A stretch of 64,000 bases of DNA from Mesorhizobium xinjiangense (GTDB lineage: Bacteria > Pseudomonadota > Alphaproteobacteria > Rhizobiales > Rhizobiaceae): NCBI RefSeq assembly GCF_009749525.1, contig NZ_WOAC01000021.1, forward strand, positions 1-64,000, written 5' to 3'. Numbering within the stretch: the stretch's first letter is position 1; each line of letters begins with the position of its first letter. Below are positions 19,769-28,023 of this stretch, piece by piece. The position numbers and the translations under genes are program-made. A model generated the notes under the pieces. That model saw only the letters and a list, made by a program, of their open reading frames with translations. It made no database searches and had not been told where the DNA came from.

Positions 19769-20106
19769 CGACGATACCAAAACAGGCGCAACTCCTGCGC
19801 ATCTTCATCGGCGAGAACGACCGGGCCGAAGACAGGCCGCTCTATGAAGCGATCGTGCTCAAGGCGCGTGAAATGCAGCTGGCCGGTGCCACCGTCATGC
19901 GTGGGGCGGTCGGCTTCGGCCGGTCGAGCCGGCTTCACACGACCAAGATCATGCGTTTGTCGGAAGACCTGCCGCTGGTCATCGAGATCGTCGACAGCGA
20001 GGACAAGATCGCCGCCTTCCTGCCGGTTCTCGATACGATGATGTCGAGCGGACTGGTGACGCTGGAGAAGGTGCAGGTCCTGCAATATGGCGAAAGCGGC
20101 GGTTAA
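19765..20106 (+). CDS. DUF190 family protein linked to CrcB
   Basis: A 113-residue soluble protein with RIFIGENDRAEDRPLYEAIV and AGATVMRGAVGFGRSSRLHT, then LPLVIEIVDSEDKI, the DUF190 pattern with a PII-like ferredoxin fold. DUF190 genes often sit beside crcB. The 4 bp overlap with crcB points to translational coupling and a shared role in fluoride resistance, possibly as a regulator of the channel; that role is inference. Confidence 0.87.
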   Translation: MTTIPKQAQLLRIFIGENDRAEDRPLYEAIVLKAREMQLAGATVMRGAVGFGRSSRLHTTKIMRLSEDLPLVIEIVDSEDKIAAFLPVLDTMMSSGLVTLEKVQVLQYGESGG

Positions 20107-20197
20107 ATCCGCTGATCCGTAGGCTGTTCATCGTGATTGAGGCTCGCAACGCCGCCCGTGCGATGCTATGGGCCCGGGCGAAGCAGGACAATCGGAC

Positions 20198-21181
20198 ATG
20201 GCAGGCATACAACAGATCACCGTCGAACCGGACGAGGCCGGCATGCGGCTCGACCGCTGGTTCAAGACGCATTTTCCGGGGCTTGGCTTCGGCCATCTGC
20301 AGAAGCTGTTGCGCTCCGGCCAGGTGCGGGTCAATGGCGGGCGCGTCAAGGCCGACACGCGCATCGAGCCGGGCCAGGTCGTCCGGGTGCCGCCGCTTTC
20401 CGTCGACCGCAAGGGCGAGGCGCCGCTGACCCAGCGCACCATGCGCGACCAGCACGATGCCGACATCCTGCAGAAGATGCTGATTTACGAGGACCCCAAG
20501 GTCTTCGTTTTCAACAAGCCGTCCGGCCTGGCCGTCCAGGGCGGCTCGGGCGTGTCGCGCCATGTCGACATGATGCTGGAAGCGTGGCGCAGCAAGAAGG
20601 GCGAAAAGCCGCGGCTCGTGCACCGTCTCGACCGCGACACCTCCGGGGTGCTGGTCGTCGCGCGCACCCGCCTTGCCGCCATGCGGCTGGCCGAAGCCTT
20701 TCGCGGACGCGACGCCAAGAAGACCTATTGGGCGCTCGTGCGCGGCGTGCCGAGGAAGCGCCAGGACAGGATTTCCACCTGGCTGGTCAAGGAACAGACC
20801 CTCGACGGCGACCGCATGCGCGTCGCCCGCCACGGCGAACCGGATGCCGACCACGCCATTTCCAACTACCGCATTCTCGAACAGGCCGGCCAGACGCTTT
20901 CCTGGCTGGAAATGGAACCGCACACCGGCCGTACGCATCAGTTGCGCGTGCATGCTGCCCATATCGGCAATCCGATCATCGGCGATCCGAAATATTTCTT
21001 CGCCGACCAGAACTGGGACCTGCCCGGCGGTATCCAGAACCGGCTGCACCTGCACGCCCGGCGCATCGTCATTCCGCATCCCGACGGCGGCCGCATCGAT
21101 GTCACGGCACCCCTGCCGCCGCATATGCGCCAGAGCTGGAATCTGTTGGGATTTGACGAGACGGAGACGGATGAAGGCTGA
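20198..21181 (+). CDS. rluC: RluA/RluC family 23S rRNA pseudouridine synthase
   Basis: This 327-residue enzyme has an S4 RNA-binding domain (about 12-75, with LDRWFKTHFPGLGFGHLQKL) and a pseudouridine synthase domain with the catalytic HRLDRDTSG motif at about 142-150, Asp145 being the predicted nucleophile. RTHQLRVH follows near 250. RluC modifies three uridines of 23S rRNA in E. coli; the exact targets here are inferred. ATG 20198 matches the family start. It is 91 bp after the DUF190 gene. Confidence 0.9.
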   Translation: MAGIQQITVEPDEAGMRLDRWFKTHFPGLGFGHLQKLLRSGQVRVNGGRVKADTRIEPGQVVRVPPLSVDRKGEAPLTQRTMRDQHDADILQKMLIYEDPKVFVFNKPSGLAVQGGSGVSRHVDMMLEAWRSKKGEKPRLVHRLDRDTSGVLVVARTRLAAMRLAEAFRGRDAKKTYWALVRGVPRKRQDRISTWLVKEQTLDGDRMRVARHGEPDADHAISNYRILEQAGQTLSWLEMEPHTGRTHQLRVHAAHIGNPIIGDPKYFFADQNWDLPGGIQNRLHLHARRIVIPHPDGGRIDVTAPLPPHMRQSWNLLGFDETETDEG

Positions 21182-21304
21182 CATCGCCTTGTCGTCGTCA
21201 ATCGGCCGCGCCGCAAGCCACGGCCTTGAAGCCGGCGGCCGCCACCTTATCTTCAACCCTCAAGTCCCGGTCGTCGCCGGCAAGAACAAGAAACGGAGCT
21301 GCCG

Positions 21305-22096
21305 ATGCGTGAGCTGCTGAACGATCTCGAAAATGGCGAACATCTGTCCGACGCCGATCCGATGAAGCGCGCCCAGAAGCAGATGCGCCAGCCGCGCCCG
21401 CGGCGTTTCTACAAGGAGGTCGCCGTCTCGCCTGTCGATGAGGGCCATGCGGTGACGCTGGACGGCAAGACGGTCAAGACGCCGGGAAGGGCGGTGCTTG
21501 CAGTGCCTGCGCGCGCGGCGGCAGAACTGATCGCGGCCGAATTCTCGGCTCAGGGCGAAGAGATGGATCCGGTATCGATGCCGGTGACGCGTCTCGTCAA
21601 CACGGCGATCGACGGCGTTGCGGCCGATACCCAGGCGGTCCTTGAGGATATATTGCGCTATGCCTCGTCGGACCTCATCTGCTATCGGGCTGAGGCGCCG
21701 CAGCGTCTGGTCGAGTTGCAGGCCGAGGCCTGGGACCCGGTGCTGGACTGGGCGCGTGATCGGCTGGGCGCACGGCTCCTTCTGGCCGAAGGCGTCATTC
21801 ATGTCGAGCAGCCGCGCGAGGCGCTGGCCGCGCTCGGGGTCCATCTCAGCATGCGCAGCGAGCCTTTGCGGCTTGCCGGCCTGCATGTCATGACGTCGCT
21901 GACAGGCTCGGCCCTGTTGGCGCTCGCCGTCGATGAGGGGCTGTTGACCGTCGACGAGGCATGGACGGTCGCCCATGTCGACGAGGATTGGAACATCGCC
22001 CAATGGGGCGAGGACGCCGAGGCCGCGGCGCGTCGCGCCAAACGGCTGGTCGACATGCGGGCCGCGGCTGCGCTGCTGGAAGCGCTGACCAAGTAA
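21305..22096 (+). CDS. ATP12 family F1-ATPase assembly chaperone
   Basis: A 263-residue protein with RPRRFYKEVAVSPVDEGHAVTLDGK, then KTPGRAVLAVP and SMPVTRLVNTAIDGV, the ATP12 pattern. In mitochondria Atp12 binds the F1 alpha subunit before assembly; alphaproteobacterial homologues are presumed to do the same. It lies 123 bp after the pseudouridine synthase. The gap (21182-21304) holds no gene I can support, although related genomes often carry a HAD hydrolase in this neighbourhood. Confidence 0.9.
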   Translation: MRELLNDLENGEHLSDADPMKRAQKQMRQPRPRRFYKEVAVSPVDEGHAVTLDGKTVKTPGRAVLAVPARAAAELIAAEFSAQGEEMDPVSMPVTRLVNTAIDGVAADTQAVLEDILRYASSDLICYRAEAPQRLVELQAEAWDPVLDWARDRLGARLLLAEGVIHVEQPREALAALGVHLSMRSEPLRLAGLHVMTSLTGSALLALAVDEGLLTVDEAWTVAHVDEDWNIAQWGEDAEAAARRAKRLVDMRAAAALLEALTK

Positions 22097-22110
22097 AGCA
22101 ATTCCTCGGC

Positions 22111-22230
22111 GCTTAGAACATGTCCCGCTCAAACGGAATCGTTTGAGCGAAAGGCACATGCTCCAACACATTGATCTGGCGCGCATATCTTCGCTTCAAA
22201 CGATTCCGTTTGAAGCGAACGCGCGCTGGC
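22111..22230 (-). repeat. RIME-like mosaic repeat, copy 1
   Basis: About 120 bp with two hairpins: GCTCAAACG/CGTTTGAGC (22127-22148) and CGCTTCAAACG/CGTTTGAAGCG (22192-22217), joined by a conserved middle including GATCTGGCGCGCATAT. Its reverse complement matches copies at 22696-22813 and 37633-37755. The layout of two palindromes in about 110-120 bp resembles rhizobial RIME elements. Confidence 0.85.
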
Positions 22231-22295
22231 CGGTATTGTACGGTTCCGCGCACAAAGAGGCGGGCCATGTCGCTCGCCGTCCAATTCGTCGCGTC

Positions 22296-22658
22296 TTATC
22301 TGCCGCTGCCCGACAGGTCGTAAAGTATCTTTGCGATGTCGCTTTCCAGCGGGAAGGACAGCATCCCCATGACTGAATAGCCGAGAAGCCAGGGCATGAA
22401 ATAGAAGCGGATCAAGAAGAAGAACCAGGCGACGAAGAGCGGCACCAGCGGCTCGATCAGGAAGCCCGGCGTGATCGGCCGGAAGACGCGCAGGATCGGA
22501 TTGGTGAACTTGACGAAGATGCGCATGAAAAAGAAGTCGGAATCTTCCGACAGGAACAGGTTCATGGCCGAGCGCCCGATCAGCGTCCACATGATGACGC
22601 CGAGGACATAGTCCACCACGATCACCCAGAGCGGGTGTATGAAAATCAGATCTTCCAA
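22296..22658 (-). CDS. Small membrane protein, YggT-like
   Basis: This predicted 120-residue protein has a membrane segment near the N-terminus (LWVIVVDYVLGVIMWTLI) and two more in the C-terminal half. The middle, FVKFTNPILRVFRPITP, resembles the YggT loop with a conserved NP..R.FR..P pattern. The start is a TTG at 22658 with GGGAGGGG just upstream. A longer open frame continues into RIME copy 2, but that part is repeat sequence. The gene sits between two inverted RIME-like copies. Function unknown; YggT proteins are linked to osmotic tolerance or envelope and division roles in other bacteria. Confidence 0.65.
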   Translation of the reverse strand: MEDLIFIHPLWVIVVDYVLGVIMWTLIGRSAMNLFLSEDSDFFFMRIFVKFTNPILRVFRPITPGFLIEPLVPLFVAWFFFLIRFYFMPWLLGYSVMGMLSFPLESDIAKILYDLSGSGR

Positions 22659-22695
22659 GAATCCCCTCCCAGGCGCGTGGATCGTCCCGCTGGCC

Positions 22696-22813
22696 TTAGC
22701 GCGCGTTTGCTTCAAACGGAAACGCTTGAAGCAAAGATATGCGCGCCAGATCAATATGCTGGAACATGTGCCTTTCGCTGAAACGATTCCGTTTGAGCGG
22801 GACATGCTTTAGC
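22696..22813 (+). repeat. RIME-like mosaic repeat, copy 2
   Basis: Begins TTAGCGCGCGTTTGCTTC and ends GAGCGGGACATGCTTTAGC, with hairpins around CTTCAAACGG...CTTGAAG and CGCTGAAACG...CGTTTGAGCG. It is the inverted partner of copy 1 and in the same orientation as copy 3. It lies about 40 bp upstream of the start of the minus-strand YggT-like gene, so that gene's transcript likely begins in or beyond the repeat. Confidence 0.85.
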
Positions 22814-22853
22814 CGCGATGACGCGCAGACAAACGACTTATCTCATTTTGCCC

Positions 22854-22884
22854 AAAAAGAAAGGGGCGGGATCGAGCCCGCCCC
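22854..22884 (-). terminator. Intrinsic terminator of the symporter operon
   Basis: Read on the minus strand, GGGGCGGG (22877-22884) pairs with CCCGCCCC (22863-22870) around a 6-nt loop and is followed by TTTCTTTTTG. It lies 20 bp after the stop of the minus-strand symporter gene at 22904. Confidence 0.88.
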
Positions 22885-22903
22885 TTCCAAGCTTTAATAC
22901 CGA

Positions 22904-24721
22904 TCAGTGACCGGCGGCAAGGATGGTTGCGCCGTGCGGGATGCGCACTTCGTCGACCATGTCCTGGATTTCCTTGCTCGGCGCCGGCGTCAGCAGGCTG
23001 ACGACGACCATGGCAACCAGGCTGACCGGCATGCCGATGATGCCGAAGCGGATGTGATCGATGCCGAACCATGGCTCCATCAGGCCGTTATAGACCATGT
23101 AGAGATACCAGGTGCCGACCAGGAATCCGCCCATCATGCCGGCAATGGCGCCCGCCCTGTTGGCCCGTTTCCACCACACGCCGAGAACGAGCGGGAAGAA
23201 GAGGCCGGAACAGGCGAAGTCGAACGCCCATGCCACCGCACCGAGAATGCCCGTCAGCTTCAGCGAGGCGATGAACGCCGCGGCCAGGCCGATGAAGAGC
23301 AGCAGGACGCGGGCGACGATGAGACGCCGTGCGGTATCGGCACGCGGGTCGATGATCTTGTAGTAAAGATCATGCGACAGCGCATTGGCGATCGCCAGCA
23401 GCAGGCCGTCGGCAGTCGACATGGCGGCTGCCAGGCCGCCGGCCGCCACCAGGCCGGAGATCACGTAAGGCAGGCCCGCGATTTCCGGTGTGGCGAGCAC
23501 GACGATGTCGGGCCGCATGAAGAACTCGTTCAGCTGAACGATCCCGTCGCCGCTCTGGTCGACCACGGCCAGCATGCCCACCGAGCTCCAGTGCTGCACC
23601 CATGCCAGGTTCGACACTTCCTCAAACGCCTTGCCGATGACCGCCGTGGGCAGGTTCGGATCAAGAAGCTGCAGCTTCGTCAGCGTGGCCAGTGCCGGCG
23701 CCGAGAAGTAGAGCAGGAAGATGAAGAACAGCGACCAGCCGACCGAGCGGCGTGCCGCGCGCACGGATGGCGTGGTGAAGTAGCGCATCAGGATATGCGG
23801 CAGGGAGGCCGTTCCAGCCATCATGCAGATGGCAAGCGACACCATCTTCCATCCCTGGCCAGCCGGCTCGTTTTGCGGCGTGGTGAGGACGGCGACACCC
23901 GGGACGGCTTCCGCCGCCGGCTGCAATCCGAATTGCGCCTCCAGTTCGGCGATGCGATGGATGGCCTCGCCATAGGAGAAGTGCGGGATGAGGCCGAAGC
24001 CCTGCTTGTTGGACATCCAGATGATCGGCACCAGATAGGCGATGATCAGCACGATGTACTGGGCCACCTGTGTCCAGGTCACGCCGCGCATGCCGCCGAG
24101 CATGGAGCAGATGAAGATGCCCAGCAGGCCGAGATAGACGCCGAGCTCGAACGGGATGCCGAGCGTCTGGGCGGCGATAGTGCCGGTGGCGTTGATCTGC
24201 GCCGTCACATAGGTGAATGATGCCACCACGAGCACGATGACGGCGCACAGCCGCGCCGTGTTGCCGCCATAGCGCGTGCCGATGAAGTCGGGCACGGTGT
24301 AGCAGCCGAACTTGCGCAGATAGGGCGCCAGCAGCGAGTTGACGAGCACGTAGCCGCCCGTCCAGCCGACGATGAAGCCGAGATACGGATAACCGCCGAA
24401 ATAGACGCCGCCGGCAAGCGCCACGAAAGACGCGCCGGACATCCAGTCCGCCGCTGTGGCCATGCCGTTGTAGAGCGCCGGCACTTCGCGGCCGGCAACA
24501 TAGTAAGCGTCGACTTCCGCCGTGCGCGACAGCCAGCCGATGATGGCGTAGATGGCGATCGTGAACATGAGGAAGCAGATGCCGATGGCCTGCGCGCTCA
24601 GCCCCATGCGCTCCAGGAGGGCCATGAAGGCAAAAAAGACGAGGAAGCCGAGCGTGTAGAGCGCATAGACCTTGCCGAGATTGTCTACGAAGCTCCTGCT
24701 CTTGCCGTTTTGAGTTGACAT
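22904..24721 (-). CDS. Sodium:solute symporter, large subunit
   Basis: A 605-residue SSS-family transporter with about 13 membrane segments. Features include VDAYYVAGREVPALYNGMA, DWMSGASFVALAGGVYFGGY and GGLAAAMSTADGLLLAIANAL, typical of acetate/proline-type symporters. The long insert around residues 280-320 and the partner gene upstream match the VC_2705-like subfamily that pairs with a DUF4212 small subunit. ATG 24721 is chosen because GAGGAGGG precedes it at good spacing; an in-frame upstream extension overlaps the small subunit. The substrate (a carboxylate such as acetate, or another solute) is not decided by sequence. Confidence 0.9.
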   Translation of the reverse strand: MSTQNGKSRSFVDNLGKVYALYTLGFLVFFAFMALLERMGLSAQAIGICFLMFTIAIYAIIGWLSRTAEVDAYYVAGREVPALYNGMATAADWMSGASFVALAGGVYFGGYPYLGFIVGWTGGYVLVNSLLAPYLRKFGCYTVPDFIGTRYGGNTARLCAVIVLVVASFTYVTAQINATGTIAAQTLGIPFELGVYLGLLGIFICSMLGGMRGVTWTQVAQYIVLIIAYLVPIIWMSNKQGFGLIPHFSYGEAIHRIAELEAQFGLQPAAEAVPGVAVLTTPQNEPAGQGWKMVSLAICMMAGTASLPHILMRYFTTPSVRAARRSVGWSLFFIFLLYFSAPALATLTKLQLLDPNLPTAVIGKAFEEVSNLAWVQHWSSVGMLAVVDQSGDGIVQLNEFFMRPDIVVLATPEIAGLPYVISGLVAAGGLAAAMSTADGLLLAIANALSHDLYYKIIDPRADTARRLIVARVLLLFIGLAAAFIASLKLTGILGAVAWAFDFACSGLFFPLVLGVWWKRANRAGAIAGMMGGFLVGTWYLYMVYNGLMEPWFGIDHIRFGIIGMPVSLVAMVVVSLLTPAPSKEIQDMVDEVRIPHGATILAAGH

Positions 24722-24734
24722 TGCGTGACCCTCC

Positions 24735-24995
24735 TCAGTCGCTGACGCCGTATTCGTCGTCAATCTGGTCCTGACGCCAATTCTGGACCCAGATGAGAAC
24801 GACGAAGGCGATGAGCGAGCCCTGGACGCACATGTAGTAGCCCAGTGGGAAGCCCAGGAAAGTGAACGAATTCAGTGCATTGGCGAACCAAGGAATGATG
24901 ATCGCGAACAACGCCCAGAGCGCCAGGACGACGTATGTCAAATTCCTGGTCTTCTCCCAATGGCGTTCCTTGGCGCCAGCATCAGTGCTGGACAT
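24735..24995 (-). CDS. DUF4212 symporter small subunit
   Basis: An 86-residue protein with two membrane helices (LTYVVLALWALFAIIIPW and YYMCVQGSLIAFVVLIWV), matching the small-subunit family of solute:sodium symporters. The N-terminus MSSTDAGAKERHWEKTRN is hydrophilic. It is the first gene of a two-gene minus-strand operon and ends 13 bp before the large subunit start. ATG 24995 has AGGGGAGGAC upstream on its strand. Confidence 0.88.
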   Translation of the reverse strand: MSSTDAGAKERHWEKTRNLTYVVLALWALFAIIIPWFANALNSFTFLGFPLGYYMCVQGSLIAFVVLIWVQNWRQDQIDDEYGVSD

Positions 24996-25156
24996 GCAAA
25001 GTCCTCCCCTCAATTGTCGCAGGCGGTATGCCTGCACTCCTCCGCGCCGATCCGAGACGGAATCAGCGCTCATGCGATGATTACAGGCAGTCATGGTTCG
25101 CGAAAATACTGCTATGGTAGCATTCCCCTCGACGCAGGGATGGTTCTACTGACGGC

Positions 25157-25828
25157 ATGAAAGAACTGACCAGACAGATATTTGAGGCGGCCGGCTGGCT
25201 GCGCGAGGCTGCTTCGCGGCTTTCCATCAGACATGACAAGGCGCCCATCGATACGCTCGAGCGCGTCCGTCACTTCGCGCGCACGCGCGCCGCGCTGATC
25301 ACCCAGAAGAAGCTCTACGGCTATCTGAAGGAACGCATGGGTACGCGGTACCCCAAGATGTTCGACGACGAGGTTTTTGTTCGCTCGATCGACGTCGCCA
25401 AGTTCGAGGTTTATGCGGCCAGTCTGACCGATCTCACCTGCTTCTGCATTGCGCGGGCGACGACGGGTGCTGTTTTTTCAAATGACGACAGGGCAGATCT
25501 TGCGCGGAGTTGCTACGGGCTGGGCATCGAGGAGAACTGCGCCGAAGCAAAGCCGGACCGCCGCGACGCGTGGCTGAAGGCGTTCGACGAGCGGCTGGCG
25601 GCAACGGTGTGGGTTTCGGCGACCGGAACCGACGAACGGCATTTCGTCGAAAGCCCCAAGGCGCTGATACGCTGGGCGCCGATTGCCGACGAACTGAAAA
25701 AATATGACCGCGAAATCGTCGAGAACTCGATCAGGTTTGCCTGGCTGGAAGTGCGCACCGACTATCTTGGCCGCCTCGACGCGGACGCTGTTGCGGCCGA
25801 CTGGAGCGCAGCCGCGAATCCAGACTGA
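25157..25828 (+). CDS. Conserved hypothetical protein
   Basis: A 223-residue soluble protein I do not recognise by family. It has no signal peptide or membrane segment. The N-terminal half is rich in Arg (RVRHFARTRAALITQKKLYGYLKERMG), followed by FVRSIDVAKFEVYAASLTDL and a C-terminal VENSIRFAWLEVRTDYLGRLD. The composition is ordinary for the region. It is divergent from the symporter operon (161 bp apart) and convergent with glnA, sharing the terminator at 25863-25883. Confidence 0.75.
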   Translation: MKELTRQIFEAAGWLREAASRLSIRHDKAPIDTLERVRHFARTRAALITQKKLYGYLKERMGTRYPKMFDDEVFVRSIDVAKFEVYAASLTDLTCFCIARATTGAVFSNDDRADLARSCYGLGIEENCAEAKPDRRDAWLKAFDERLAATVWVSATGTDERHFVESPKALIRWAPIADELKKYDREIVENSIRFAWLEVRTDYLGRLDADAVAADWSAAANPD

Positions 25829-25862
25829 TCCATGATCGCCTCGCGAGGGGGCATGAAGAAGA

Positions 25863-25883
25863 CCCGGCGGGATACCCGCCGGG
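25863..25883. terminator. Bidirectional hairpin between the hypothetical gene and glnA
   Basis: CCCGGCGGG (25863-25871) pairs with CCCGCCGGG (25875-25883) with a 3-nt loop. It lies between the converging genes ending at 25828 (plus) and 25914 (minus), with GGTTT on one side and an A-rich GAAGAAGA on the other, so it can serve both strands. Confidence 0.75.
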
Positions 25884-25913
25884 CCGGTTTCATTTGCCTG
25901 AAGGCCGTTCGGT

Positions 25914-27323
25914 TCAGACGGAATAGTACATGTCGAACTCGACCGGGTGCGGCGTCATCTCGAAGCGCAGCACTTCGGCCATCTTGAGCTCGATATAGGC
26001 GTCGATCTGGTCGTCGTCGAACACGCCGCCGGCCTTGAGGAAGGCGCGGTCCTTGTCGAGGCTCATCAGCGCCTCGCGCAGCGAAGCGGAGACGGTCGGA
26101 ACCTTCTTCAGTTCCTTGGCCGGCAGATCGTAGAGATCCTTGTCCATGGCCTGTCCCGGATGGATCTTGTTCTTGATCCCGTCGAGACCGGCCATCAGCA
26201 TCGCTGCGAAGGCGAGATAGGGGTTGGCGGCCGGGTCCGGGAAGCGGACCTCAACGCGCTTGGCCTTCGGCGAGGCGCCGAAGGGGATGCGGCAGGACGC
26301 CGAACGGTTGCGCGCCGAATAGGCGAGCAGGACCGGCGCCTCGAAACCCGGAACCAGACGCTTGTATGAGTTGGTCGAGGGGTTGGTGAAGGCGTTGAGG
26401 GCCTTGGCGTGCTTGATGATGCCGCCGATATAATAGAGGCAGTTCTCCGACAGGCCAGCATATTCGTTGCCGGCGAAGGTCGGCTTGCCTTCCTTCCAGA
26501 TCGACTGGTGCACATGCATGCCCGAGCCGTTGTCGCCATAGACCGGCTTCGGCATGAACGTGGCGGTCTTGCCATAGGCATTGGCGACCTGGTGGATGAC
26601 GTACTTGTAGATCTGCATCTTGTCGGCGTTACGGGTCAGCGTGTCGAACTTGATGCCGAGCTCATGCTGTGCGGCGCCAACCTCGTGGTGGTGCTTTTCG
26701 ACCACCACGCCCATTTCGGCCATGACGGTCAGCATCTCGGAACGCATGTCCTGCAGCGAATCGACCGGCGGAACCGGGAAATAGCCGCCCTTGGTGCGCG
26801 GGCGATGGCCGAGGTTGCCGGTCTCGTATTCGGCGTCGTCGTTCGACGGCAGTTCGGTGGAGTCGAGCTTGAAGCCGGTGTTGTATGGATCGGCCTTGAA
26901 CTTGACGTCGTCGAAGACGAAGAACTCGGCTTCCGGGCCGACAAAGACGGTGTCGCCGATGCCCTCGGACTTCATGTAGGCCTCGGCCTTCTTGGCCGTA
27001 CCGCGCGGGTCGCGGTTGTAGGCTTCGCCCGAGATCGGATCGAGAATGTCGCAGACGATCGCCATCGTCGACTGTGCGAAGAACGGATCCATGTGCGCCG
27101 TCTCGGTGTCGGGCATCAGGACCATGTCGGATTCGTTGATTGCCTTCCAGCCGCCGATCGAGGAGCCGTCGAACATGACGCCGTCGGCGAACATGTCTTC
27201 GTCGACCGCCGCCACGTCCATCGTCACGTGCTGCAGCTTGCCCTTCGGGTCGGAAAAGCGCAGATCGACGAACTTCACGTCGTTGTCCTTGATCTGCTTC
27301 AAGATGTCATTGGCTGTCGTCAT
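25914..27323 (-). CDS. glnA: Glutamine synthetase, type I
   Basis: This 469-residue enzyme makes glutamine from glutamate, ammonia and ATP. The GS signatures are [38 protein letters not shown] and a C-terminal DLYDLPAKE in which Tyr398 is the predicted adenylylation site for GlnE control. It is dodecameric in the family. It lies 51 bp downstream of glnB on the same strand and is probably transcribed with it from the predicted sigma54 promoter. Confidence 0.98.
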   Translation of the reverse strand: MTTANDILKQIKDNDVKFVDLRFSDPKGKLQHVTMDVAAVDEDMFADGVMFDGSSIGGWKAINESDMVLMPDTETAHMDPFFAQSTMAIVCDILDPISGEAYNRDPRGTAKKAEAYMKSEGIGDTVFVGPEAEFFVFDDVKFKADPYNTGFKLDSTELPSNDDAEYETGNLGHRPRTKGGYFPVPPVDSLQDMRSEMLTVMAEMGVVVEKHHHEVGAAQHELGIKFDTLTRNADKMQIYKYVIHQVANAYGKTATFMPKPVYGDNGSGMHVHQSIWKEGKPTFAGNEYAGLSENCLYYIGGIIKHAKALNAFTNPSTNSYKRLVPGFEAPVLLAYSARNRSASCRIPFGASPKAKRVEVRFPDPAANPYLAFAAMLMAGLDGIKNKIHPGQAMDKDLYDLPAKELKKVPTVSASLREALMSLDKDRAFLKAGGVFDDDQIDAYIELKMAEVLRFEMTPHPVEFDMYYSV

Positions 27324-27374
27324 GCTGTCTATCCCTGTGTGACGATTGATTGTGAGAGAGCCCGGACGGTCGCG

Positions 27375-27770
<396 letters not shown>

Positions 27771-27772
27771 TT

Positions 27773-27790
27773 AAGCACGATCCGTGCCAA
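27773..27790 (-). promoter_or_regulatory. Predicted sigma54 promoter of glnBA
   Basis: The minus strand reads TTGGCACGGATCGTGCTT, with GG at 27788-27787 (-24) and GC at 27776-27775 (-12) separated by 10 bases, as in the TTGGCAC-N5-TTGC consensus. The -12 element reads GTGC rather than TTGC. Transcription would begin near 27763, about 50 bp before glnB. Confidence 0.75.
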
Positions 27791-27908
27791 GTCGATTTTG
27801 GGCGATGCGGTCGGGTGCGATTGTCGTGGCGCATGGAGCCGATCCGTGATTTGGGCCGCCTCATGCCATGCGCCCAGTCGCTGGGTACCAGCATGTCGAC
27901 AAATTCTG

Positions 27909-27935
27909 TGCACCACTGTGCATAAAGATTGTGCA
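27909..27935 (-). promoter_or_regulatory. Predicted NtrC binding sites
   Basis: TGCATAAAGATTGTGCA at 27919-27935 and the overlapping TGCACCACTGTGCA at 27909-27922 are dyads of the NtrC type (TGCACC-N5-GGTGCA). They lie about 120-150 bp upstream of the predicted sigma54 promoter, a normal enhancer distance. Confidence 0.65.
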
Positions 27936-28023
27936 TTCAGCAATATTTGTAAGCAGTCAATGCCGATTGCGATCGCTTTGCGGCTCGCTGTAGTCTTGCC
28001 GAGCGTTCAACCCCGGATGGCCC

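Noticed and set aside
20137-21156. 339-codon frame overlapping the pseudouridine synthase gene
   Set aside because: It runs in another frame of the same strand as a clear RluC-type gene and shows low-complexity Arg/Pro/Ala sequence.
21171-21320. Small ORF between rluC and ATP12
   Set aside because: It overlaps the ends of both neighbours, is in a shadow frame and shows no family pattern; the gap seems empty.
22659-22805. N-terminal extension of the YggT-like protein through the repeat
   Set aside because: The added residues come from RIME-like copy 2 and recur in the extension of an unrelated gene at 37.7 kb.
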